Positions 9,039 to 18,668 of a stretch of DNA of 64,000 nucleotides are shown here, piece after piece. How positions within the stretch are numbered: the stretch's first letter is position 1; each line of letters opens with the position of its first letter. This DNA is from Parasutterella secunda (GTDB lineage Bacteria > Pseudomonadota > Gammaproteobacteria > Burkholderiales > Burkholderiaceae_F): contig NZ_JACJKX010000001.1 of the NCBI RefSeq assembly GCF_016901835.1, positions 186,001 to 250,000 of the forward strand. Reading direction: 5' to 3'. Position numbers and translations under genes: made by a program. The notes beneath the pieces were generated by a model that did not search any database, had not been told where the DNA came from, and was given only the letters and a program-made list of their open reading frames with translations.

Positions 9039-10838
9039 CTATTCTTTAGCCGGTTGCGGATTGCGCAGACGGATGTGCAGTTCACGCAATTGCTTTTCTT
9101 CGACCGGAGCCGGAGCGTTGGTCAACAAGCATTGAGCACGCTGAGTCTTCGGGAAGGCGATCACGTCACGGATGGACGGAGCACCGGCCATGATCGTGAC
9201 GATACGATCGAGACCGAAGGCGATACCACCATGGGGAGGCGCACCGTATTGCAAATTATCGAGCAGGAAGCCGAACTTGGCACGGGCTTCTTCCGGACCG
9301 ATATTCAAAGCGGCGAACACCTTGCTTTGGATGTCTGCGCGGTGAATACGGATGGAGCCGCCACCGATTTCCCAACCGTTTAAGACCATGTCGTAGGCTT
9401 GAGCCAAGCACTTGCCCGGATCCGTGCTCAGCATGTCAATGTGATCGGGGTGGGGCATCGTGAACGGATGGTGGCAGGCAACCCAGCGATGTTCTTCATC
9501 GTCGTATTCAAACATCGGGAAGTCAACCACCCACAAAGCCTTCCAACCTTCTTCGTACAGACCGTTGGCCTTACCGAAGTCGCTGTGGCCGATCTTCAAG
9601 CGCAAAGCACCCAGAGAATCGTAAACAATCTTGGCGCGATCGGCACCGAAGAAGATTACGTCACCGTTTTGAGCGCCGGTCACTTCAAGGATGTGGGCGA
9701 GCAACTCATCGGAGAGGTTCTTCACGATCGGGCTCTGCAAGCCTTCACGACCTTTTTCTTTTTCATTGACCTTGATGTAGGCCAGCCCCTTGGCACCGTA
9801 AATCTTGACAAATTCGGTGTAGGAGTCGATTTCAGAGCGGGGCATGCTCGCAGCGTGCGGCACATTCATGGCGACCACTTTGCCGTCAGGCAATTCAGTA
9901 GCCGAACGGAAAACCTTGAATTCCGAAGTCTTGGCCTGTTCGGTGATTTCGCGCAGTTCGATACCCTTAATACGAAGATCGGGCTTGTCGGAACCGAAGC
10001 GCGTCATGGCTTCGTGCCAGCTCATCACCGGATAGGGATCAGGCAAATCAACGTTGATGGTTTCCTTGAAGACATCGCGGATCATGTTTTCCATGATGTC
10101 GCGGATTTCCTGTTGAGTGAGGAAAGAGGTTTCGATATCAACCTGGGTAAATTCGGGTTGACGGTCGGCGCGGAGATCTTCGTCACGGAAGCATTTAACG
10201 ATTTGGTAGTAGCGGTCAAAACCGGCAACCATCAGCAATTGTTTAAACAATTGAGGAGACTGCGGCAAGGCATAAAAATGACCGTCATGCACACGGCTCG
10301 GAACCAGGTAGTCGCGGGCACCTTCAGGGGTGCTGCGCGTGAGCATTGGGGTTTCAATATCGATAAAGCCTTGCTTATCCAAGTGATTGCGAATAGCCAA
10401 TGCAACCTTGTAGCGCAATTTCAGATTGCGTTGCATTTGCAGGCGGCGCAAGTCCAAAACGCGGTACGTCAAACGAGTCGTTTCCGAAAGGTTTTCGTCA
10501 TCGAGGTGGAACGGAGGCGTTTCAGACTTATTGAGGATGGTCAATTCCCGGCAGAGCACTTCAACGCCGCCAGAGATCAGGTCGGGGTTGCGGGTGCCTT
10601 CGGGACGGGCGCGGACAAGGCCCACCACCTTCAAGCAGTATTCATTGCGGACGGCGTCAGCCGTCTTGAAGACTTCAGGATTGTCAGGGTCACAGACGAT
10701 TTGCAGCAAACCTTCGCGGTCGCGCAAGTCGATGAAGATGACTCCGCCGTGGTCACGGCGACGGTGGGCCCAACCGTAAAGGGTCACCGTCTGACCGATG
10801 AATTTTTCATTGATAAGACCGGTATATTCGGTACGCAT
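9039..10838 (-). CDS. aspS: Aspartyl-tRNA synthetase
   Basis: Charges tRNA-Asp with aspartate; class II synthetase of bacterial type with 599 residues. An N-terminal OB-fold (about 1-110; [22 protein letters not shown]) leads to the class II core with motif 2 [16 protein letters not shown], the bacterial GAD insertion, and motif 3 [10 protein letters not shown] near the C-terminus. I chose the ATG at 10838 because GGGAG stands 5-6 bases upstream and the protein then begins MRTEYTG like its homologues; the open frame runs 12 codons further. Whether it is discriminating or also charges tRNA-Asn depends on gatCAB, which is not in the window. Confidence 0.97.
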   Translation of the reverse strand: MRTEYTGLINEKFIGQTVTLYGWAHRRRDHGGVIFIDLRDREGLLQIVCDPDNPEVFKTADAVRNEYCLKVVGLVRARPEGTRNPDLISGGVEVLCRELTILNKSETPPFHLDDENLSETTRLTYRVLDLRRLQMQRNLKLRYKVALAIRNHLDKQGFIDIETPMLTRSTPEGARDYLVPSRVHDGHFYALPQSPQLFKQLLMVAGFDRYYQIVKCFRDEDLRADRQPEFTQVDIETSFLTQQEIRDIMENMIRDVFKETINVDLPDPYPVMSWHEAMTRFGSDKPDLRIKGIELREITEQAKTSEFKVFRSATELPDGKVVAMNVPHAASMPRSEIDSYTEFVKIYGAKGLAYIKVNEKEKGREGLQSPIVKNLSDELLAHILEVTGAQNGDVIFFGADRAKIVYDSLGALRLKIGHSDFGKANGLYEEGWKALWVVDFPMFEYDDEEHRWVACHHPFTMPHPDHIDMLSTDPGKCLAQAYDMVLNGWEIGGGSIRIHRADIQSKVFAALNIGPEEARAKFGFLLDNLQYGAPPHGGIAFGLDRIVTIMAGAPSIRDVIAFPKTQRAQCLLTNAPAPVEEKQLRELHIRLRNPQPAKE

Positions 10839-10927
10839 AAATGCTCCCAATCTATGAAGGGAATGATTTCCCAAGAATTTAACCGAACAATTCTAATATG
10901 AATGGCACTTCTTTTGTGACTTTAACG

Positions 10928-10968
10928 CAAAACAGTCGGTCGAATAGACAATCAAATCGACCGACTGT
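10928..10968 (-). terminator. Intrinsic terminator of the EF-G-like gene
   Basis: A 12-base-pair stem (10932-10943 with 10957-10968) is followed on the minus strand by TTTT. It lies just after the EF-G paralogue stop and before the aspS start. Confidence 0.8.
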
Positions 10969-10988
10969 CGTCTCAGAGGAAGGCGAAA

Positions 10989-13040
10989 TTAATCTTCTTC
11001 ATCCTTGCGTTGATACTTACTTGCCAAATCAGCCTGAACAGAAGCCGGTACCGGTTCGTAAGCCAAAAGTTCAACGGAGTAGCTGCCGGCACCTTGAGTC
11101 AAGGCGTTCAAGCGGTTGGCGTAACCGTCCAAACCGGTAAGCGGAACGCGGCCGGTGATGAGCATCATGCCACCGGTCAGGTTTTCGGTACCGGTTACTT
11201 GACCGCGGCGGCTGGCGAGGTCGCCGGTGATGTCGCCCATGAACGAATCAGGAGCTTCGATTTCGATTCGGACGATCGGTTCAAGTAATGTCGGCTGAGC
11301 CTTAGCCAGTGCATCCAACATAGCTTTACGACCTGCAGCAACGAAGGCCACTTCCTTACTGTCAACCGGGTGATATTTACCGTCATAGACCGTTACACGG
11401 ATATCGTGGATCGGGTAGCCGGCGATAAAGCCTGAGTCAAGTACTTCACGAACACCCTTTTCAACAGCCGGAATAAGGTTGTAAGGAATGGCTCCGCCCT
11501 TGACCTGATCGACAAACTTAAAGCCTGCACCGCGCGGCAGCGGTTCAACGCGAAGGAAAACTTCACCGAATTGACCGGCGCCACCCGTTTGCTTCTTGTG
11601 GCGGGCATGACCTTCAGCGGGCGCAGCAATGGTTTCTCGATACGGTACACGAGGCGTACGGGTTTGGATTTCAAGCTTGAACTGAGAAGCCATGCGCTTT
11701 AAGACCATGCGCAGATGCTGTTCGCTTAATCCTCTTAAAACCGTTTCATTCATGACAACGTCGTGTTCAACGGCAAGCGTCGGATCTTCGCTGACCATCT
11801 TATCGAGCACTTCGGACATGCGGCTTTCGTCACCACGCTTAGCGGGGCTCACCGCCAGACCGAACATCGGTTTCGGGAAGTTGAGCTTCTTCATGTAGAT
11901 GCCGCCTTCGATGGCGCTGTCGTGGAGGATGCTGCCGTAGGTAATATCTTCCACTTTAGCCACAGCACCGATGTAGCCGGGGTTCATTTCATCGACTTCC
12001 AAGCCTTCTTTGCCCTGAAGCATGATGGGACGAGTGATCTTGAAGGGTTTCTTGCCGTCATCGACATACAAGGTTGAGTCCTTCGTAATGCGACCCTGAT
12101 GCAGACGGAACAAACCGATCTTGCCGATATACGGGTCATTGACTACTTTGAAGACGTGAGCAAGTACCGGGCGGTTGGCATCGGGGAACGTCATGTATTC
12201 CGAGCCATCGGCTTTATAAAAGAGCGGCGCGTTGGCTTCGGTCGGGTTTGGTAAGTGGCGGACAAACACTTTAATGAGGTCGCGCATACCGATTAAATTC
12301 TTAGCCGAGGTGTAGCAGACCGGGATGATGTGGCCTAAACGCAGGGCTTTGGTGAGCGGTGCGTGCAAAATCTTCGGGTCAACTGCGCCTTCTTCCAGGT
12401 AGCGTTCCATGGTTTCGTCGTCCATTTCCACGACGCGTTCGATGAATGCTTGGTGCACGCGTTCAACGGAGGCAAAATTGGCTTCACCCTTATCGTTATC
12501 AAAGCAGTCAATCACGTGGGTGCAGTCTTTATTTGGCAGATTAAGCGGGAGCACTTCATTGCCAAAAGCCTCGCGCAATTCAATCAAAAGTTGCGCCAGG
12601 TCGACCCCGGGTTGATCAAATTTATTGACGACGATCATGCGGCAAAGATTACGTTCTTTGGCCCATTGCATCATGCGGCGTGTCATCAGTTCAATGCCCT
12701 TGGTGGCATCGATGACTACGCACACGGTTTTAACGGCGTCTAAAGCGCCTAAAGCCTGTCCCACACAATCGGGATACCCCGGAGTATCTAGTAAGAACAC
12801 ACGCACGGGTGTTCCGTCATCTTTTTGAGCATTCAGGTGAGCCACTGTGGTGCGCAACGAGTGCCCGACCTCTTTTTCCATGGGGTCAAAGTCACCTACC
12901 GTATTGCCCTTTTCAACTGTTCCGATTTCTTTGATGACACCGTTGCGGTAAAGAAGAGCTTCCATCAAAGTGGTTTTGCCGGTGGAGCCGTGGCCCACCA
13001 ATGCTACAGTACGGATATTCTCAACTGGGTATTGACTCAT
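10989..13040 (-). CDS. Elongation factor G-like GTPase (EF-G paralogue)
   Basis: 683-residue translational GTPase. G1 reads GHGSTGKT (16-23), G3 DTPGYPD (85-91) and G4 NKFD (139-142), followed by EF-G domains II-V. Canonical EF-G has AHIDAGKTT at G1 and lies in the str operon with rpsL, rpsG and tuf; none is here. This fits the second EF-G-like group found in many bacteria, whose role (ribosome recycling, stress or specialised translocation) is poorly defined. GGGGG precedes the ATG by 6 bases, and a clear terminator follows. Cytoplasmic; single-gene unit. It should not be taken as the housekeeping fusA. Confidence 0.88.
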   Translation of the reverse strand: MSQYPVENIRTVALVGHGSTGKTTLMEALLYRNGVIKEIGTVEKGNTVGDFDPMEKEVGHSLRTTVAHLNAQKDDGTPVRVFLLDTPGYPDCVGQALGALDAVKTVCVVIDATKGIELMTRRMMQWAKERNLCRMIVVNKFDQPGVDLAQLLIELREAFGNEVLPLNLPNKDCTHVIDCFDNDKGEANFASVERVHQAFIERVVEMDDETMERYLEEGAVDPKILHAPLTKALRLGHIIPVCYTSAKNLIGMRDLIKVFVRHLPNPTEANAPLFYKADGSEYMTFPDANRPVLAHVFKVVNDPYIGKIGLFRLHQGRITKDSTLYVDDGKKPFKITRPIMLQGKEGLEVDEMNPGYIGAVAKVEDITYGSILHDSAIEGGIYMKKLNFPKPMFGLAVSPAKRGDESRMSEVLDKMVSEDPTLAVEHDVVMNETVLRGLSEQHLRMVLKRMASQFKLEIQTRTPRVPYRETIAAPAEGHARHKKQTGGAGQFGEVFLRVEPLPRGAGFKFVDQVKGGAIPYNLIPAVEKGVREVLDSGFIAGYPIHDIRVTVYDGKYHPVDSKEVAFVAAGRKAMLDALAKAQPTLLEPIVRIEIEAPDSFMGDITGDLASRRGQVTGTENLTGGMMLITGRVPLTGLDGYANRLNALTQGAGSYSVELLAYEPVPASVQADLASKYQRKDEED

Positions 13041-13209
13041 AATGATCCCCCTTAATGACTAAATAGAACGAAAGTCAACAGCTCTATTTTGCGCCTTTTG
13101 TTTGCGTGAAGTTGAAAGAAAAAGGGAGAATTTGATAAAAATCGCGAAATTGTCCCAATTTACGGGAAAATACGCTTACTTTTTTCGAAATTCAGGGATT
13201 TCCCCTAAA

Positions 13210-13893
13210 TCAGATCTGGCACAACTGATAGCCCACACCACGGACACTTTCGATGCAAAGATCCTCGCAGCACAGGTGTTGAAGTTTGTGTCGAATACTG
13301 GAGACATGCACATCAATAGCTCTGTCGTAAAGTCCTCGAGGTCTTCCAAGGACTTTGGGATAGATTTCGTCTTTGTTGACGGGCATATTCAGGTTATCCG
13401 CAAGCAGATCAAGGAGTGTGAATTCGGTTAACGTCAACGATAACGGTTGACCGTGAACCGTGGCCGTCCGATTTTGTTTGTCGATACAAAGTGAGCCGAT
13501 CTTTCGAGGAGTCAGCGCACGAAACCTCGCTGTTTGCCGGGATTGATCAGTGAGTTTGATCGCCTCGAGAATACTGACCAGAGCAGCGGGCAGCGGCAGC
13601 AGCTGTTCTTTTGGCAGTTGCAGCGTTTCAAGAAGCTCCCTGGGTACTTGCTCATGAACAAGGGCAATGATGTCCGCGTCAGGTTTTATCGCTGACAGAT
13701 ATTCAATAAAACGAATGTCCTTTTCATCTTCAATATCCGTAATGGCAATGTCAAAATTGCCATCCTGACTGAAAGACAAAGCATCCTTTTGGCTGTAGGC
13801 AGCATGAACCTCGTAGTTGCAGAAAACTAAAAAGTCGGCAACCAGCGCTTCGAATACTTCATCGTGTAAGGATAAAAGAAGACTAATGGGCAT
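13210..13893 (-). CDS. OmpR/PhoB-type response regulator with degenerate receiver
   Basis: 227 residues: receiver (1-115) and winged-helix DNA-binding domain (about 125-227, ending with a GVGYQL motif typical of OmpR family). The phospho-acceptor candidate D53 (ITDIED) is present. The switch threonine/serine position reads ALVH (V79), and the invariant lysine of the KP motif is replaced (LLPLPAA, L101). Such receivers often work without phosphorylation. No sensor kinase lies beside it. It is divergent from the efflux operon across 180 bases, so it may control that operon; this is inference. No Shine-Dalgarno is evident before the ATG. Confidence 0.85.
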   Translation of the reverse strand: MPISLLLSLHDEVFEALVADFLVFCNYEVHAAYSQKDALSFSQDGNFDIAITDIEDEKDIRFIEYLSAIKPDADIIALVHEQVPRELLETLQLPKEQLLPLPAALVSILEAIKLTDQSRQTARFRALTPRKIGSLCIDKQNRTATVHGQPLSLTLTEFTLLDLLADNLNMPVNKDEIYPKVLGRPRGLYDRAIDVHVSSIRHKLQHLCCEDLCIESVRGVGYQLCQI

Positions 13894-14074
13894 TAATTTT
13901 TAAAACACTTTTGTTAGTGAGACCGTAATAATAATGATATTGAAGTATTTCGCTTGGCCCAAGTGATATTTGCCATTAAGAACATTGACTTAACTTTAAT
14001 ATAGTTACCTGAATCTCAAAATTGTTACATATCTTTATGGCAAAATTTAAATTAAGGTAAAAAGGGAGAGCGCA
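13894..14074. promoter_or_regulatory. Divergent control region, regulator and efflux operon
   Basis: An AT-rich 181-base gap. It holds a short palindrome CTTGGCCCAAG near 13952 and AT-rich stretches. I could not settle a convincing -35/-10 pair. The efflux operon starts with GTG at 14075 behind GGGAGAG. Confidence 0.45.
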
Positions 14075-15490
14075 GTGAAAAAGTTGTTGGCATTGATTAT
14101 GACGGTTTCGGGTGTCCTTGTTTTAACGGGATGCGCTGTTGAGCCGGTTGTGCTTTCGCAAAAGCAAAGCGAATTGATTGCCTCAACCTGGAGCTACGGA
14201 GAAGGCACTGAAGAGGCGAAGGCTTTAAGACAACCGCCCGATAAGTGGTGGGCAGCCTGGCATGATGAGTCATTGACTTATTTAGTTAAAGCGACTTTGG
14301 AAAATAATACTGACATCGCTCAGGCTCAGGCTAATTTGAGGGCAGCTCAGGCCTCGCTGTTGTCTACAACATCGGCTTTGTTTCCCAGTGCATCGTTAGG
14401 GGCTGATGCTTCGAGAAACCGTCGCAATCATTCTTCGACGGACAGTTTCAGTGCAGACGCCTCGGCGGCTTGGTCATTCAGTTTCGGTGGTCGGGATGTC
14501 TCGGCACGACGCGCTGCGCAAGCGAGCGCTCACGCTTCTGAGTTAAGCCTTGAGGACACTAAAAGTGCGATGACAAGTGAAGTGGCGTTGACATATGTGA
14601 ATTTGCGCCTTGCGCAGATTCGTCTAAATATCGCCAAACAAAGTGTACGGTCCTACGAAGAGGCAAAAAACTTAACGCAGTGGCGTTATCAGGCCGGATT
14701 GGTTTCTGCCACGGACTATGAGCAGGCAAATGCCCAGTTTGAAAATGCTAAAGCCAATATTGCCACCAATATGCACAATATTTTGCAGTACGAAACCGCC
14801 TTATCTCGTCTGACGGTTTTGCCTCTGCAGAAAATCCAAGATTTGCCCGCAGGCGACATTCCGACTCCGCCTGCAGATTTGGCTGTCTCCATTCCTGCCG
14901 ATGTGATTTCCCTTCGCCCTGATGTATTGGCAGCCCAGGAAACCGTTCGAGCTGCGATGGAAAACGTTCGGGTGGCTCAGGCTGACTTTTTGCCGACATT
15001 GTCGCTTTCGGGTTCAATCGGGACAGCGGCGGCTACGGTCGGAGCGCTTGGAGCCAGCGGCACCGGTATCGGAGCTTTAGTCGGGGCTTTATCCATGCCG
15101 TTTTTAAATTGGGGCGATGTGGTTGCAGGCACTGAAACGCAGAAAGCAACGCTCGATCGTGCCCAGGCTCAATACACCGAAACTTTGGTCGGGGCTTTGG
15201 AAGAAACGGAAAATGCGCTTTCCGGTATTCGTTCGAGTGCGGCTAAGAAAATGTCATTAAGAACGGCAACGGACAGTTCTCAATTAGCTGCCCAATTGGC
15301 TCTGCAGCAATATTCAAGCGGCTTGGAGGACTATCAGACAGTTTTGACAACGCAGCGCTCTTGGCTGACGGCTCAGGACAATGAAGTGAGCAATCAGGCC
15401 GATTGGGCGATTGCACATATTGATTTGTACCGCGCTTTAGGGGGCGGTTGGGTACCAGAAGAAAACCGAAATAAGGAAAATAAGCAATGA
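14075..15490 (+). CDS. TolC-like outer-membrane efflux lipoprotein (NodT family)
   Basis: 471-residue outer-membrane channel of a tripartite exporter. A signal peptide with lipobox LTGC puts the acylated cysteine at about residue 20. Two outer-membrane-efflux-protein repeats follow, with long coiled-coil helices rich in AQAQANLRAAQA-type heptads; SLRPDVLAAQETV is the hallmark of the second repeat. GTG start with GGGAGAG upstream. Its stop overlaps the adaptor gene's ATG by 4 bases. With the adaptor, ATPase and permease it forms a MacAB-TolC-type system. The cargo is unknown; macrolides, peptides or glycolipids are usual for this class. Confidence 0.92.
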   Translation: MKKLLALIMTVSGVLVLTGCAVEPVVLSQKQSELIASTWSYGEGTEEAKALRQPPDKWWAAWHDESLTYLVKATLENNTDIAQAQANLRAAQASLLSTTSALFPSASLGADASRNRRNHSSTDSFSADASAAWSFSFGGRDVSARRAAQASAHASELSLEDTKSAMTSEVALTYVNLRLAQIRLNIAKQSVRSYEEAKNLTQWRYQAGLVSATDYEQANAQFENAKANIATNMHNILQYETALSRLTVLPLQKIQDLPAGDIPTPPADLAVSIPADVISLRPDVLAAQETVRAAMENVRVAQADFLPTLSLSGSIGTAAATVGALGASGTGIGALVGALSMPFLNWGDVVAGTETQKATLDRAQAQYTETLVGALEETENALSGIRSSAAKKMSLRTATDSSQLAAQLALQQYSSGLEDYQTVLTTQRSWLTAQDNEVSNQADWAIAHIDLYRALGGGWVPEENRNKENKQ

Positions 15491-16755
15491 GCAACGATAA
15501 AGAAAAAATCACATCCTTATTAGGCGATGGTGAAGGACAGAAGATGTCCAAAAAGAAAAAGATGATTTTGGGCGGCGTCTGTATCGCGGTGATTGCGGCC
15601 TTTTCCTGGTGGATGGGCTCGAAAGAAACAGGGCCCCGCTATTTAACCGAAGCGGTCACCGAAGGCGTCTTGCAGGTAGAGGTAACCGCCAATGGGACTT
15701 TGGAAGCCGAGCAGGAAGTCACCATCGGCTCAGAGCTGTCCGGGATTGTGGAAAAGGTTTTGGTGGATGTGAACGACTCCATCAAGCAGGGGCAGGTTTT
15801 AATTGAACTGGATACGGCGAAATTAAAGGCATCGGTAGAGAAAGCAAAGGCAGCGTTAGCCAGTGCTCAGGCTGCTCAAAAGGAAGCGGAGGCGACCTTA
15901 AAAGAGGCCGATGCAAAATACAAGCGCTTAATCAATGTCAGAAAACTGTCCGGCGGTAAGACTCCGGCGCAGACTGAATTGGATGAACAAGCGGCGGTTG
16001 TGGCGCGCTCTCAGGCTTCCGTTGAGACTGCGGGCGCTCAGATCCAAACGGCTCAGGCTGAATTGGAAACCGCTCAGACCGATCTTACAAAAGCGTACAT
16101 ATCTTCGCCCATTGACGGGGTAGTGTTGGCCCGATCGGTAGAGCCAGGCTATGCTGTGGCGGCTTCGTTGCAGGCTGTCGAACTTTTAACTTTGGCAAGC
16201 GACTTGCGTACGCTTGAATTGGAAATCGATGTTGATGAGGCTGATGTCAGCGTGGTCCAACCCGGGCAAAAGGCCACTTTTACCGTGAGCGCCTATCCGA
16301 ATAAAAATTTCCCGGCAACGCTTACGAAAGTCGCCTATGGACCGACCGCGTCTGATACCAATGTGGTGACCTATACCGCTTATCTAAAGGTCAGCAATAA
16401 CGATTTATTGCTTCGACCGGGCATGACGGCTACGGCCCGGATTGTGACCGAACAGCGCGAGAACGCGCTGCTTGTTCCCAATACGGCTTTACGTTTTGCT
16501 CCGACCATTTCAAAATCTTCCGGCAGTGCTGTCGACAGCCTCATGATGGGACCGCCTCGCTCCTCCAATAAGGTCTCCAAAGAAGTCGGCGGGGTGACTA
16601 CGCAAAGAAAAAATACGGTTTGGGTTTTGAGAAACGGCAACGCTCAGCAAATTGATATCGTGACCGGGGCGTCGGACGGCACCCGTACCGAGGTGGTTTC
16701 GGGTGATTTAAAGAGCGGTGATTTGGTGATTACGAGCCAACTTCGTACTCAATAA
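15487..16755 (+). CDS. Periplasmic adaptor of MacA type
   Basis: 422-residue membrane-fusion protein. A hydrophobic anchor lies at about 25-42, followed by a biotinyl-lipoyl-like half (ANGTLEAEQEVTIGSELSG), an alanine/glutamate-rich coiled-coil hairpin (about 115-200), the second lipoyl half (SPIDGVVLARSVEPGYAV) and beta-barrel/membrane-proximal domains. It links the inner-membrane ABC pump to the TolC-like channel. The first residues up to 24 are cytoplasmic and unusually long for MacA; a later ATG at codon 20 (MSKKKK) is an alternative start. Translationally coupled to the channel gene, and 10 bases before the ATPase gene. Confidence 0.92.
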   Translation: MSNDKEKITSLLGDGEGQKMSKKKKMILGGVCIAVIAAFSWWMGSKETGPRYLTEAVTEGVLQVEVTANGTLEAEQEVTIGSELSGIVEKVLVDVNDSIKQGQVLIELDTAKLKASVEKAKAALASAQAAQKEAEATLKEADAKYKRLINVRKLSGGKTPAQTELDEQAAVVARSQASVETAGAQIQTAQAELETAQTDLTKAYISSPIDGVVLARSVEPGYAVAASLQAVELLTLASDLRTLELEIDVDEADVSVVQPGQKATFTVSAYPNKNFPATLTKVAYGPTASDTNVVTYTAYLKVSNNDLLLRPGMTATARIVTEQRENALLVPNTALRFAPTISKSSGSAVDSLMMGPPRSSNKVSKEVGGVTTQRKNTVWVLRNGNAQQIDIVTGASDGTRTEVVSGDLKSGDLVITSQLRTQ

Positions 16756-16765
16756 GGGGATCGAT

Positions 16766-17461
16766 ATGACTGAAAAAATTCCGTTAGTTCAGTTAATTGA
16801 CATCCACAAACGCTACGGGCAAGGCGAGGCGGCTTTTTTTGCCTTACAAGGTATTGATTTTGTGATCGAAGAGGGAGATTTTGTTGCCGTGATGGGGCCT
16901 TCCGGATCCGGAAAATCCACCTGCATGAATATTGTCGGCGCGCTCGATACGCCGACTTCGGGTCAATACCTCTTTAAAGGGGTTCCGGTCGAAAAGATGA
17001 CCCATGACGAAAGAGCCCTTTTGCGCCGAAAGTATCTGGGATTTATTTTTCAAGGATTTAATTTATTGGCTCGTACGACCGCATTGGAAAATGTGGAGTT
17101 GCCTTTGCTTTATCGAGGTGTGCCACGAGAAGAACGACACAAATTGGCCAGACAGGCCCTGGACCGTGTGGGTCTTTTGCGTTGGGAACACCATACGCCC
17201 GCCGAGTTATCCGGCGGCCAGCAGCAACGTGTGGCCATTGCTCGAGCCATTGTCAGTAAGCCTTTGTTGCTTTTGGCCGATGAACCGACAGGCAGTTTGG
17301 ATACCAAGCGCAGCATTGAAATCATGCGTCTTTTAAAGGATCTCAATGAACAGGACGGTATTACGGTGTCTTTGGTGACTCATGAGCCGGAGATGGCGAC
17401 ATTCGCCAAACGTATCGTACATTTCCGCGACGGTCGTATTGAGAGTGATCAAGGGGGTTGA
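16766..17461 (+). CDS. MacB-type ABC transporter ATPase
   Basis: 231-residue nucleotide-binding protein of the LolD/MacB group. Walker A GPSGSGKST, the Q-loop FIFQGFNLLAR, signature LSGGQQQRVAIARA, Walker B LLLADEPTGSLD and H-loop THEPEMA are all present. MacB of E. coli carries ATPase and permease in one chain; here they are separate genes one base apart, as in many YknYZ/LolCDE-like systems. AGGGG precedes the ATG. It powers mechanotransmission of the adaptor/channel assembly. Confidence 0.93.
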   Translation: MTEKIPLVQLIDIHKRYGQGEAAFFALQGIDFVIEEGDFVAVMGPSGSGKSTCMNIVGALDTPTSGQYLFKGVPVEKMTHDERALLRRKYLGFIFQGFNLLARTTALENVELPLLYRGVPREERHKLARQALDRVGLLRWEHHTPAELSGGQQQRVAIARAIVSKPLLLLADEPTGSLDTKRSIEIMRLLKDLNEQDGITVSLVTHEPEMATFAKRIVHFRDGRIESDQGG

Positions 17462-17462
17462 A

Positions 17463-18668
17463 ATGTGGGCAAACGCATTTATTTTGGCCCTGCGTCAGAT
17501 CTGGCGCAATCCGATGAGGTCACTGCTGACGGTTTTGGGAATTGTGATCGGTGTGGCAGCTGTCATTACGATGGTGACCGTCGGCAACGGTGCAACGCAG
17601 GCAGTCAGAGAGCAGATTGAAAGCCTGGGGAGCAACCAGCTGATGATTCGACCGGGGCAGCGAATGGGGCCAGGCGGTGCAGCCGGTGCACCGAGTTTTA
17701 AATTGGAAGATATCGATGCTATAGCCAATCAGATCGCCGGTGTTAAGGCGGTCGCTCCGCAAAGGCAGCAATCCATGACGGTAGTTGCTCAGGGGCGCAA
17801 TTGGAGCACTCAGGTAATCGGAAGCTCTAATCAATACTTTATTTTGGATAACCGCCAAGTCAGTAAAGGACGCTATTTTGAGCCTCAGGAAGAGCAATCA
17901 GGCGCGGCGGTCTGTGTGATCGGTACCACGATTGAAAAAGAAATATTCGGTTCTACCAATCCGATCGGACAGATGCTTCGTACGGGGAAATTCTCATGCC
18001 GCGTGGTCGGTGTTTTGGAAAGTAAAGGGCAGGCGGCAATCGGTGGCGACCAAGATGATTTAGTGGTGATGCCGATTCAAACTTTTCAGCGTCGGGTCTC
18101 GGGCAATACTCGAGTCTCCGCCATCTTAATTTCCGTTGATTCGCAAATCGATCGTGCGATGGTGACTGAAAGTATTCGGCTTTTGATGCGAGAGCGCCGC
18201 TCTTTATCCGATAGCGATGATGACAACTTCATGATTCTCGATACCGAAGAGATTGCCAAGAGAGTATCGAGTACCACGGAAATCATGACCATGCTTCTCG
18301 GAGCCGTCGCTGCGGTAAGTCTGGTGGTGGGCGGAATCGGCATTATGAACATTATGCTCGTGAGCGTGACCGAAAGAACCCGTGAAATCGGTGTTCGTCT
18401 GGCAATAGGAGCTCTGGAGCGCGAAGTCCTGATGCAATTTTTGATTGAAGCGGTGGTATTGGGGGCCATGGGCGGCGTTTTGGGAGTGGTGATTGCCTTT
18501 ATCGGTTCGGTGGTTTTAGCTGCCACGATGGGAGTGCCCTTCATTTTTGACCCGAGTATTAATATGATTGCGTTTTTGTTTGCAGCGTTGACGGGCATTA
18601 TTTTCGGATTTTTCCCGGCCCGACGAGCGGCACATTTGGATCCCATTGAAGCGGTGAGACACGAATGA
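17463..18668 (+). CDS. MacB/FtsX-type ABC permease
   Basis: 401-residue inner-membrane subunit. One N-terminal helix (about 20-42), a large periplasmic MacB core domain (about 50-265) and three C-terminal helices with the typical ERTREIGVRLAIGA loop are followed by FFPARRAAHLDPIEAVRHE at the end. The open frame starts earlier at 17382, inside the ATPase gene, but GGGGG stands 5 bases before the ATG at 17463 and that protein begins like its family. Its stop overlaps the next gene's ATG by 4 bases. Confidence 0.93.
   Translation: MWANAFILALRQIWRNPMRSLLTVLGIVIGVAAVITMVTVGNGATQAVREQIESLGSNQLMIRPGQRMGPGGAAGAPSFKLEDIDAIANQIAGVKAVAPQRQQSMTVVAQGRNWSTQVIGSSNQYFILDNRQVSKGRYFEPQEEQSGAAVCVIGTTIEKEIFGSTNPIGQMLRTGKFSCRVVGVLESKGQAAIGGDQDDLVVMPIQTFQRRVSGNTRVSAILISVDSQIDRAMVTESIRLLMRERRSLSDSDDDNFMILDTEEIAKRVSSTTEIMTMLLGAVAAVSLVVGGIGIMNIMLVSVTERTREIGVRLAIGALEREVLMQFLIEAVVLGAMGGVLGVVIAFIGSVVLAATMGVPFIFDPSINMIAFLFAALTGIIFGFFPARRAAHLDPIEAVRHE

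Noticed and set aside
9399-10901. 500-codon open frame on the plus strand opposite aspS
   Set aside because: It is antisense to a certain aspS with all motifs; its translation has no family features. Long antisense frames are common opposite strongly codon-biased genes.
16520-16540. GCTGTCGACAGC palindrome resembling the GntR site
   Set aside because: It lies inside the MacA-type coding sequence, shares only the GTCGAC core and has no promoter nearby.
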